This document shows, piece after piece, positions 36,676 to 44,739 of a stretch of 64,000 nt of DNA (within the stretch, counting starts at the first letter, position 1; each line of letters starts with the position of its first letter). The notes beneath the pieces are model-generated. The model did no database searches and was not told the DNA's origin. It saw only the letters and a program-made list of their open reading frames with translations. The stretch is from contig NZ_CP116899.1 in NCBI RefSeq assembly GCF_030997045.1, forward strand, positions 4,550,001 through 4,614,000, read 5' to 3'. Both the position numbers and the translations under genes were made by a program. The stretch comes from Microbulbifer sp. TB1203. GTDB taxonomy: Bacteria > Pseudomonadota > Gammaproteobacteria > Pseudomonadales > Cellvibrionaceae.

Positions 36676-38268
36676 TTAAATAAACTCAACCTTAAAACTG
36701 ACCGCATGCTTCGTTGGCATTTTTCCGGGAACCTTGATCGTCAGTGCGTCGTTATCCTGCGCCCATTTCAGCGCTTTTGGATAACCGAGAAGCTCTACAG
36801 ATTTGATTTTTTTGCCCGCAGCTTCCGCGTTCAATCCCAGTGCCTTGATGCGAACCTGCTTCTTTGGCAAACCCAGGGCGATGGCATAAAGTGTTTCATT
36901 CTTTTTGGTGAACCTGACATCCTCAGCCGTGTAGGTATCGCCTTCGCTGAACGAGCCACCTGAACTTTCGGTTGGCCCTTCACCATAGATCACCCACGGG
37001 CGGGTTCCGTAAATGGCTTCGCCATTCACTTCCATCCAATCTGCCATTTCTCGCAAAAATTGAAGCGGTTCCGGCGGCAAACTGCCGTCAGGATACTGAA
37101 CGACGTTTAGCAATAGGTTGCCATTCTTGCTCACTATATCGGCGAGCATATGGACTACTTGCGAAGTGGGTTTATATTCAAATCCATCGCTGTAGTACCA
37201 GTCTCCGATAGACGTATCCGTTTGCCAGGGCAGGGGATTGATGTCAGACATGACACCACGTTCCACATCTTGAACCCCGGCCTCACGAATGAATTCTCCA
37301 GTACCATGGTCTTTATGATTGTAAACAGCTTCAAGGTCGCCGTTATGTGTGGAAATGTTCTGGTTGTAGAAATTGGCTACCAGGGTACGCCCGACTTCGC
37401 CGAATGGAATCCCTCCATCGGTGTAAAGCAAATCGGGTTGATAACGTTCAACCAGGTCCGTGATTCTATCGAACCATTGCTGATGCCAGGCCGGGTTCTT
37501 GGCGTACCAGGTATCTTTTTTCCATTTGAACGGTTCATCGCCATTGTGATAGAGATCCTTATATGCGGGATCAGCCCCATCGTAGGAGTTGTAGGCTTCT
37601 GGCGTCCATAGTCGGTCAAAACCATGACTAGGTGTAAACCAGGTATAGCTGGCCCCGAGGTGTTCCGATACTCCAAAGCGCAATCCACGTTTTTCCGCGG
37701 CTTTTTTGAAATCACCCACGATATCCCGATTAGGGCCCATGTCCACAGCATTCCATCGATGGTGCTTGGAATCCCATAAATCAAAATTGTCGTGATGCAC
37801 GCCCATGCTGACAAAATACTTGGCGCCGGCTTTGGCGTACAAATCCATCAGTGCTTCCGGATCAAACTTTTCGGCCTTCCACAATGGGATAATATCCTTG
37901 TAGCCGAATTTTGTTGGATGCCCGTAGTGCTCCACATGATGTTTGTATTGCGCAGACTCCTGAATATACATGTTGCGGGCATACCAGTCGCCGGCACGCG
38001 GTACAGCCTGGGGCCCCCAGTGCGCCCATATACCGAACTTTGCATCACGAAACCATGTCGGTGTCTGGTAGGTTTTCAGGGATTCAACAGAGGAATCAAA
38101 AGGACCTTCAACTAAAGGAATATTGTAGTTTGGCTTATCTAACTGCTGCGACGTCTTATCAGTCGGGCAATCCGCAGTTCGGTCGTTTGCGTGCGCCGCA
38201 ATCGGGGCCTGGGTTATGGACAGCGCCAGTGAACATGCGGCCCATAATGAATTCTTACGTATACTCAA
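36676..38268 (-). CDS. GH29 alpha-L-fucosidase, TTG start
   Basis: The start is assigned to TTG 38268 because a perfect aggaggt (38274-38280 on the complement) lies 5 bp upstream and translation from it gives a clean signal peptide (MSIRKNSLWAACSLALSITQ ending PIAAHA); the upstream frame has no such signal. The GH29 barrel begins near WFRDAKFGIWAHWGPQ, nucleophile D284 lies in LLYTDGG, and a C-terminal beta domain ends KHAVSFKVEF. It should release fucose, for example from fucosyl-galactosyl side chains of xyloglucan, complementing the GH95. Its ghost paralogue is at 12505-12940; the chimeric GH29 at 15771 is only distantly similar. Confidence 0.88.
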   Translation of the reverse strand: MSIRKNSLWAACSLALSITQAPIAAHANDRTADCPTDKTSQQLDKPNYNIPLVEGPFDSSVESLKTYQTPTWFRDAKFGIWAHWGPQAVPRAGDWYARNMYIQESAQYKHHVEHYGHPTKFGYKDIIPLWKAEKFDPEALMDLYAKAGAKYFVSMGVHHDNFDLWDSKHHRWNAVDMGPNRDIVGDFKKAAEKRGLRFGVSEHLGASYTWFTPSHGFDRLWTPEAYNSYDGADPAYKDLYHNGDEPFKWKKDTWYAKNPAWHQQWFDRITDLVERYQPDLLYTDGGIPFGEVGRTLVANFYNQNISTHNGDLEAVYNHKDHGTGEFIREAGVQDVERGVMSDINPLPWQTDTSIGDWYYSDGFEYKPTSQVVHMLADIVSKNGNLLLNVVQYPDGSLPPEPLQFLREMADWMEVNGEAIYGTRPWVIYGEGPTESSGGSFSEGDTYTAEDVRFTKKNETLYAIALGLPKKQVRIKALGLNAEAAGKKIKSVELLGYPKALKWAQDNDALTIKVPGKMPTKHAVSFKVEFI

Positions 38269-38290
38269 GATATACCTCCTCTCAGTAAAT

Positions 38291-39340
38291 TTATTCGAAT
38301 AAAAGATTTTGACCGAAGAAAGGCAGAACATGATTCTGGAAGCGATCGGCAACGGCATTGCCGTGGTCACCGTTATAGATCTGAAACGAAATCGCTATAT
38401 CCAGCTCCTCCATGCGCCGACGAAGTATCGATGCGTCCTTGTGCAAATAGTCCCGATCCCCCACATCCATTGCGATTGCCCGATACTGCTGAAGATTAAA
38501 ACTGTACTGATCGACCATAACCAAGGGGGCGTTGGCTGCCCAACGCGACAAAACCGCCTGAGTATCCACAGGGTCAGCTGACGGCAGGTCGAGGTAAAAA
38601 GGCGGGCGCTTTGGATTTGGCGACCAGGCGGCGGCTACCGCCAGAGTGGCGCGTGACAGGAAATCCAGTTGATTGACATCGTCAAGGCTCTTCAGGCTTT
38701 TGAGCTGCGACATGACCTTTGCGGGCGGCGCGGTGCGCGCGGACAGACAGCATGGGCTCATGATATATAGAGCCCCAAACGTATCGGGGCGCTTCATGCC
38801 GATGCGTATCGTTCCGTAGCCACCCATGGAATGGCCGGCAAGGCCACGACTTGCCCTGTCGGGAAGCGTTCGATAGTGCTCATCAATGTAGCGCACCAGG
38901 TCATCGGCTATAAAACCCTCCCAATTGCCGATGGTTACTGAACTTGAGTACATAGATCCGTTATGCAGGGTTTGGGTATCAGGCACTACCACAATCATTT
39001 CCGCCGTGCCGAGCGCAAAGGCTCCCTCCAGGGTTTGTGGTGTCTTGAGCAAACCGGCAAAGCTCTTGCCCGTCATACTGTAACCGTGCAGTGCATAGAT
39101 AACCGGATAGCGGCGCTGCGGATCTTTGTCATAGCCGGGAGGGAGATAGACAATGACATCGCGATCGGCAGACTCGCCTTCCAGATTGCCAACCAGGGAC
39201 GGACCGGGAACCTTTACGTGTTCAATCGCTACCGGCTTAGCGCCTTCAACAACGGGCGGGGCGACGGACCACGCCGGATTTGCGCCGGAAATTATCAGCA
39301 GGCTGAGGATAGAAAGCGACCAATCCGATCGGAATATCAT
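38291..39340 (-). CDS. CE1-family esterase (feruloyl/acetyl)
   Basis: A 349-residue exported esterase-D-type protein preceded by agagagag; signal peptide ending PAWSVAP. Nucleophile S171 is in GHSMGG, ALHGY forms the oxyanion region, and NGDHGN supplies His. The family includes feruloyl and acetylxylan esterases. It sits 45 bp downstream of the GH62 arabinofuranosidase gene and 22 bp before the GH29 start, within a compact minus-strand run, so a role in removing ester decorations from arabinoxylan is reasonable but unproven. Confidence 0.82.
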   Translation of the reverse strand: MIFRSDWSLSILSLLIISGANPAWSVAPPVVEGAKPVAIEHVKVPGPSLVGNLEGESADRDVIVYLPPGYDKDPQRRYPVIYALHGYSMTGKSFAGLLKTPQTLEGAFALGTAEMIVVVPDTQTLHNGSMYSSSVTIGNWEGFIADDLVRYIDEHYRTLPDRASRGLAGHSMGGYGTIRIGMKRPDTFGALYIMSPCCLSARTAPPAKVMSQLKSLKSLDDVNQLDFLSRATLAVAAAWSPNPKRPPFYLDLPSADPVDTQAVLSRWAANAPLVMVDQYSFNLQQYRAIAMDVGDRDYLHKDASILRRRMEELDIAISFQIYNGDHGNAVADRFQNHVLPFFGQNLLFE

Positions 39341-39385
39341 GGCTATCTCTCTCTTGTGGGATTTTTGTGCATTACATTTACCAAA

Positions 39386-40489
39386 CTACTGGTTGCATAG
39401 GTTACTTATCGGGTTAGGTGCGGATGCCGTCAGAATACCCAGCTTGTAAGGCAGCTCTATGTACTCGTACGACTTCCCCGCCTCCATATCCAGGCCCTGG
39501 TAAAGGTATTGCAGTGGCTTGCAGGGATCGATAGTCAGGGTCTGGTCCGAGGATGCGCGTATCATTTCTCCGTGCGATACGCCTTCCGACCAGACACGTC
39601 CCTCGAAATTCACGTTGTCGGAGTCTGCAAATACGTTCATAGGGTCAGGCGTCAGCGCTTGCCAATCACCGGCAAGACTGTCGCTCGTCCATGCACGAAA
39701 GTAACGCCCTTTAGGCCCGATGGCCTCGATCAGCGTGAGATATTTGTTTGCACCGGCTATCTTATAGGTGTTGCTGGCTTCGAACAGGTCATCCCGCGTA
39801 TCACCCTTCATCACCAGTGTCGTGTTATGGAAACCTTTCGGAAACTGCTCCAGCGGGGTTTCCGCGCGATAGAAATCCCCATTGTCGTTGGTAAAAAACA
39901 GATAACAGGTTTCATCATCGCAGATATTCCAGAAGTCCAGCCATACGTTGTATCCATCTTCATGCTTTACAATATCCGGCGGCGTTTCGAAGAAGGGTGC
40001 CGGCACGCTCCAGGACAGCGGATCGCTTATATCGTTACTGGTTGAATAAAGCGGGTCGCCGCCCTGGTAGATCAGGTACCATAGTTTCTGGGGCGCAAAA
40101 TAGAGTACCTGTGGTGCGGCCCGATACCCCGGCCCCATCGGTGATTTGTCCAGTCCTGTGATCTGCGCCTTTGGCGCATCGTCCCAGTCGCGGAAGGACG
40201 TATAGGCCACAGCCCAGCCCTGGCTTCCGGCGGTGGTCATAAATAGGTGGTATTTTCCATCGTAGTGCACAATCGATGGATCCTTGACCCCGTGGTATTT
40301 TTGCGAGTCGTCGGGTGGCGGCGAGATCAGGGGATTACTTGATTCCCACTGAAAAGCCGTCGCCTGATCAGGCTTTGGATGCTCAGTCGTTGCACACGCG
40401 GTCAGGCAGGTCGCACCAAGTGCCACGATTGCCGCGGAGATTCCCTTAAGATACTTTTTATGTTCCAGATTCATTCGTTTTACTGCCAT
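39386..40489 (-). CDS. GH62 alpha-L-arabinofuranosidase lipoprotein
   Basis: A 367-residue protein with a lipobox (CLTAC) after a basic N-terminus; ATG 40489 or 40474 are both possible. The GH62 five-bladed propeller is clear: YHGVKDPSIVHYDGKYHLFM, APQVLYFAPQKLWYLIYQ, DFWNICDDETCYLFF, LFEASNTYKI, SHGEMIR and LQYLYQG. GH62 removes arabinose from singly substituted xylose residues of arabinoxylan. The C-terminus (IELPYKLGILTASAPNPISN) is also present as an orphan tail at 27158-27230, and the GH62 domain of the gene at 50122 is a relative without this last extension. Confidence 0.88.
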   Translation of the reverse strand: MAVKRMNLEHKKYLKGISAAIVALGATCLTACATTEHPKPDQATAFQWESSNPLISPPPDDSQKYHGVKDPSIVHYDGKYHLFMTTAGSQGWAVAYTSFRDWDDAPKAQITGLDKSPMGPGYRAAPQVLYFAPQKLWYLIYQGGDPLYSTSNDISDPLSWSVPAPFFETPPDIVKHEDGYNVWLDFWNICDDETCYLFFTNDNGDFYRAETPLEQFPKGFHNTTLVMKGDTRDDLFEASNTYKIAGANKYLTLIEAIGPKGRYFRAWTSDSLAGDWQALTPDPMNVFADSDNVNFEGRVWSEGVSHGEMIRASSDQTLTIDPCKPLQYLYQGLDMEAGKSYEYIELPYKLGILTASAPNPISNLCNQ

Positions 40490-40537
40490 TCTCGTACCAT
40501 ACTGTTAAAACTGTTATCCATTGCCGTCAGTGATCCA

Positions 40538-43000
40538 TTAACGATAATCAACCGACGTTACGTGAAGCACTTGTTGCTGCTCCGGCTGGCCTTCTACCGC
40601 TACGCGCACGGTGACCTGGCCAGGCTCTGTGCCCGCCCTGACGACAGCGACAACCCGGCCGTGAAAGGTCTTCTTGCGTCCGGACTGAAAGCTGCTGGCA
40701 TCCATGGGGTTGCCATTTCCTACGCCGATAAGCTCAGCCGGCCCTTCCACTTGGATATCGACAAAGCGGTCATCACTTCTGGCGTAGATTGGCGTACCAT
40801 TCTGGTCTGTGAGTTCGACGGATACATAGGCCAGGTCCAGGCCATTTGCCTGCAGCCTATGGCGGTCTGCATAAACCTTCGCCGCGGCTGGGGAACCCGC
40901 CGTCCGCAATACCCAGCTTCCGGCCTCGCGTTCCTGGTTATAACCTACCGCTTTCAGCAAGCCCGGCTGGTAGGGAACCGTATAGGTGGCCTTGTATTCC
41001 GATGCTTCCCCTACCGCTTTGCGCCCAAGGCTCTCACCATTGAGGAAAAGCTCAACTTCGGGATGTTCGGAATATACGAAGACGGTCAGGGGTTTGTTCT
41101 CCTGCCCCGGCCATGTCCAGCTCGGGTGAACGTCTTCCAGTGACCAATCCAGGTGGGGAGGCTCTATTTTGAAGTAGTGGCGATCCGGTAAATCAGCCGT
41201 GCCTTCCGGCTGCTGGACAAACGCCGAAATCGGGTTCAGTGCGGATTTCCAGAGTACTTCGCGATAATAGGCCGCAGGACGTTTCCGCCCCGTCGCATCG
41301 ATTTCACCGCAGTACGCCAGATGCCAGGGATAGGGCCCGAGTTTTTGCCAGTCCTGGCTATAGCCCATCCAGCCGATCCCCGCTTCGCCGAGGTAATCGA
41401 CCGACGTCCATACGAAGTCGCCAATCACCCAGGGCATATCCTCAACGGTTTGCCAGACCTTGAAAGCATTCTTGGGCAGGGACTCGGAAGAATACATCAC
41501 GCGGTCCGGATAATCGGTATGGTCGCTCTCAAACAAATGCGACCGGTAATTGTATCCAGCCACATCTATGGCGGCGTACTGGCCCGCACTTTCGGGTGGG
41601 TCAATACTGACAGCCTGAGTCACCGGCCTGGTGGGGTCGAGTTCACGCACACGCTCGGTCAGTGCCTCTGCCGTCTCGACCCCCAGAGGTGTGCCCTGTT
41701 CAGGGATTTCATTGCCGATGCTCCAGAACAGAACGCTGGGATGGTTCCGGCCGCTGATAACCATGCTGTCAATGTCGGCCTTCCAGTCAGTGGCGAAGAA
41801 GCGCGAGTAGTCTTTTGCTCGTTTGTGCTTGTTCCAGCTGTCGAAAGCCTCGTTGATGACGAGCATACCCAGCTCATCCGCCGCGTTGAGTGTCGCCTTG
41901 CTGGCGGGATTGTGCGCATTACGAATGGCGTTGTATCCGGCCTGCTTCATCAAAAGCACTTTTCGTGCATCAGCATCCGGGAAGCCGGCGGCCCCAATCA
42001 TGTAATTGTCATGGTGGATATTCCCACCCTTCAGCACAATGCTCCTGTCGTTGAGACGCAAGCCATTCTTCGCGTCCACCGTTATGCTGCGAATACCGAA
42101 TCTTGTTCGACGCTCATCCACGACACGTCCATCAACCTGGACCTCCTGGACAAGGGTGTACAGATTCGGCTTCTCCAGGGACCAAAGGGATGGGTTTTCG
42201 ATGGAGACGGACAGCTCCCAGGGAGAGGGCTTGCCGGACAGGCGCCGCTTTTCAGCGCGCGTCGAGGCTACGACCGCGCCGGAACCATCGAGTATTCGCG
42301 ACGAAAGGAGCGCTTGTCGGGGATCAGTTCCACAGTGATTGACCTGGGCGCTCACCTTGACCTTGCCGACCTTTTCTGTCGCTACTGGTGTGGTCACAAA
42401 GACGGAATCCGGATCGATATGAACGCAGTTCAATATCTCCAGTGCAACTGGCTGGATAATTCCGGAACCGGCATACCAGCGGGACGATGGATCTTCATGG
42501 CGCGCTCTCACGGCAACAACATTGCCTCCAGCCCGCACCTTATTCGTCAGGTCAACCGTGAAGGCCGTATAGCCATAGTGATGGGATGCCAGGTGCCGAC
42601 CGTTGACCCAGATGTCGGCATCCATGTACACAGCGCCGAAATTAAGTCTTACGTTCTTCGCGGCTTCCTCCTCGGTTAGAATGAATTGCCGGCGGTACCA
42701 GCCCGTTCCGCCTGGCAGGTAACCGGAGTCCTGACCACTCTCTGCCTCTGGAGTAAACGGAGATTTGGTTCCCGCACGATCCATGATCGACCAATCGTGG
42801 GGTACGGTAACTGTTTTCCACTTTCGGTCGTCAAAATCCGTCCTTTCGGCACCCGAGACGTCCCCTTTGAAAAACCGCCAGTCATCGGACAGCCCTCTTT
42901 CTTTGGCGGCGGCTTCCCGAGGTGCAACCACCGCCAAAAATCCAGCGATAATCACCAGGGCGACGACTGAGCAAAGATGGTGTGACTTGTCGATATACAT
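40538..43000 (-). CDS. GH2 beta-galactosidase-type enzyme
   Basis: An 820-residue exported GH2 (signal peptide ending EAAAKE; agagaga upstream). Domain order: sugar-binding jelly roll (about 40-205), Ig-like (205-310), TIM barrel (310-610) with acid/base E431 in SIGNEIPEQG and nucleophile E506 in YSSESLP, then additional Ig-like C-terminal domains. It is the shorter beta-galactosidase type rather than the LacZ type seen at 7346-10514. A likely role is removal of terminal beta-galactose from xyloglucan after defucosylation, but other GH2 activities cannot be excluded. A terminator at 43202-43226 isolates it from upstream remnants, so it likely has its own promoter in 43001-43200. Confidence 0.85.
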   Translation of the reverse strand: MYIDKSHHLCSVVALVIIAGFLAVVAPREAAAKERGLSDDWRFFKGDVSGAERTDFDDRKWKTVTVPHDWSIMDRAGTKSPFTPEAESGQDSGYLPGGTGWYRRQFILTEEEAAKNVRLNFGAVYMDADIWVNGRHLASHHYGYTAFTVDLTNKVRAGGNVVAVRARHEDPSSRWYAGSGIIQPVALEILNCVHIDPDSVFVTTPVATEKVGKVKVSAQVNHCGTDPRQALLSSRILDGSGAVVASTRAEKRRLSGKPSPWELSVSIENPSLWSLEKPNLYTLVQEVQVDGRVVDERRTRFGIRSITVDAKNGLRLNDRSIVLKGGNIHHDNYMIGAAGFPDADARKVLLMKQAGYNAIRNAHNPASKATLNAADELGMLVINEAFDSWNKHKRAKDYSRFFATDWKADIDSMVISGRNHPSVLFWSIGNEIPEQGTPLGVETAEALTERVRELDPTRPVTQAVSIDPPESAGQYAAIDVAGYNYRSHLFESDHTDYPDRVMYSSESLPKNAFKVWQTVEDMPWVIGDFVWTSVDYLGEAGIGWMGYSQDWQKLGPYPWHLAYCGEIDATGRKRPAAYYREVLWKSALNPISAFVQQPEGTADLPDRHYFKIEPPHLDWSLEDVHPSWTWPGQENKPLTVFVYSEHPEVELFLNGESLGRKAVGEASEYKATYTVPYQPGLLKAVGYNQEREAGSWVLRTAGSPAAAKVYADRHRLQANGLDLAYVSVELTDQNGTPIYARSDDRFVDIQVEGPAELIGVGNGNPMDASSFQSGRKKTFHGRVVAVVRAGTEPGQVTVRVAVEGQPEQQQVLHVTSVDYR

Positions 43001-43201
43001 GAAGAATTTTTCTCTCTATGGTGCGACCGCATCGATAATATCGGGGTATCCGGCCGGGTCGTATCTCGATGGAAAGTACCAAAGCCACGATTGCCGGTGA
43101 TACCGTTGGCGTGCACGGGTGGCCGCTGATTCGGCCAAAACCATATTTTTAACAGTGTTCGTCTTTCACTCCACTCATTGGTACAGACTTGAGGACAATG
43201 G
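43001..43201 (-). promoter_or_regulatory. Probable leader/promoter interval of the GH2 gene
   Basis: No coding signal. It lies between a strong terminator and the GH2 start, so transcription of the GH2-GH62-CE1-GH29 run probably begins here. I could not define a -35/-10 pair. Confidence 0.35.
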
Positions 43202-43226
43202 AAAAAAAGGGGCTCTTGCGAACCCC
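43202..43226 (-). terminator. Rho-independent terminator
   Basis: On the minus strand ggggttcgcaagagcccc forms a 7-bp stem with a GCAA tetraloop and is followed by seven T. It ends transcription coming through the CAZyme remnants at 43.3-44.7 kb. Confidence 0.8.
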
Positions 43227-43327
43227 ACAAGCACCTAGTGAGCGAAACCAAAAGGTATTTGGCTTGCACACCTGGATGGGAGCCTGGTGCTGAATCTACC
43301 TCCCCGTGATTATTGACTCACCATCGG

Positions 43328-43545
43328 TCAGAAGGTGAGCAACTCCGCCCCGCGCCTCGAAAGCCACTGTTTGCCTTCCTGGGCGCAGGTTGAGAATTTG
43401 TTATTACTAAATTCGGCGCAAACTGAACTTGTTTTTCTGTGGCAGGCGCTCGCAGTTCGTCGCTGTTCTGTAGCAGCATCCCAGTGATGCCGTCGTAGCG
43501 CCGAAGTTGCCATCTATCTGGGACGGCGGCCGCCCTTGGAATAGA
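43328..43545 (-). pseudogene. GH95 C-terminal ghost
   Basis: Across two frames the minus strand reads PPSQIDGNFGATT and then ITGMLLQNSDEL, corresponding to PPFQIDGNFGFTAGIAEML of the intact GH95 at 44740-47253. Further on, identity fades. No complete domain is left. It is a degenerate paralogue lying downstream of the intact copy. Confidence 0.75.
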
Positions 43546-43566
43546 TGATTTTGTTGAATCAACTTC

Positions 43567-44164
43567 TATTTGCGCCGGATGAGCTCAACCAGGTATACAT
43601 CGTTTTCACGCAGCGGCAGGCACAGGTCAAACACGCGCTCTTTGCCGATGCGAATGTTCTTTTGCTGTGCGGGCTTGCCCGTGGCCTTCGCCTTGAGTGC
43701 CGCTACCTGCGGCTTGGTTAACTGTGCGGGCGATCCCATGTCAATGTAGGCGGTGTAAGCGTCGTTCTGCCTGTAGCCGACTTGGGAGATGTTGAGGGTG
43801 GCGTGCTGCTCCCGGAGATCGGAATACGGACCGGGTCGAAACCGCTATCCTCCCCAACTCCATCAAACCGCAGGAGACCGTGGAGTTGTCCCAGGCCGTC
43901 TCCCCGCCAAGGGCTTCCAGGGTATTGCCAATATTTCTGCCCAGGGTGATCTGGTTGGCGATCTGCACGGCTGTGCTCTGCATCCCCGGGCTGTGTGGCT
44001 CGAGTGGGCTGGTGTTGTAGCTGGGGTAAGGGTGTGCCGCTGATTCCGCCGGAGGCACTGGATGAACCTGGACCAATCCCGGCAGAGGAGTCATCGCCTG
44101 CGCTCTCGCAGCTGTTCACCAGGATTGGAAGGCCGAATTGGGCCAAGACGCCGGTTCTGCTCAT
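43567..44164 (-). pseudogene. GH5 N-terminus fused to GH39 C-terminus, frameshifted
   Basis: ATG 44164 (after gagagcgag) starts a leader with a possible lipobox (LVNSC), Gly-Ser linker, then after a frameshift SYNTSPLEP, IANQITLGRNIGNTLEALGG and, in yet another frame, EDSGFDPVRIPISG, which is a GH5 cellulase start. At about 43795 it passes into a different protein tail, ISQVGYRQNDAYTAYIDMGS ... LRENDVYLVEL-stop, recognisable as the C-terminal beta-sandwich of GH39 beta-xylosidases. Neither parent gene is elsewhere in the window. Confidence 0.8.
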
Positions 44165-44324
44165 GCTCGCTCTCTGAAGGCTTATTGTTTTGTTGATATG
44201 GGCCTGTCTAGCCCATTGCCAGCAATAACCCTATTGAAAACAGAGGCTTAGCGGTAATGCTATTCTGAAAAAGCTTATCAAATTGCAGAAAGTTGCAGTT
44301 TTTCTTGTGTAAGTTGAAGTTTGC

Positions 44325-44737
44325 AGCAGGCGTCGTGGACGCTGCTACCGCCCCAGTGGCGCAGTCGCTGTGAAATGGCTTCCAGGGAGTCAGTGCCTTG
44401 AGTCGGCCGCCGGCGGGCCCGCCCGCGGCGGCGCTGAAACTCTGGCCGCCGTCTTAACGTACGGGGTGCCTCCGGCGAGTGCGTAGGAATGCCCGGCATC
44501 GGCCCTGTCCGCCACTGGCTTCGGACACGCGGGCAGGTCGGATACGGGATTCCAGCTCAGGCCGCCATCCAGAGAGCGGTAGCAGTTCTCGCCCCCGGGT
44601 TCCACAGCAAGGTGTCACCGTCGGCGCTCAGCACCTGGCCCGCGCCACCGAGGCGCAGTTCGAAGGGCACGGACACCGCAGAGAAATCGTCGCCTTGGGC
44701 CAGGCAGCTGACCCGATGCTGATATGCCCAGACAGGA
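44325..44737 (-). pseudogene. Mosaic remnant: GH3 beta-sandwich piece joined to GH74 piece
   Basis: The 44737-44638 part reads CLAQGDDFSAVSVPFELRLG, nearly identical at DNA level to 53770-53863 in the GH3 gene. Without a break it continues as QVLSADGDTLLW and, in shifted frames, YRSLDGGLSWNPVSDLPACP, ALAGGTPYV, DGGQSFSAAAGGPAGG, a canonical GH74 Asp-box region that does not derive from any of the three GH74-like genes here. It begins three bases beyond the GH95 stop. Confidence 0.8.
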
Positions 44738-44739
44738 CA

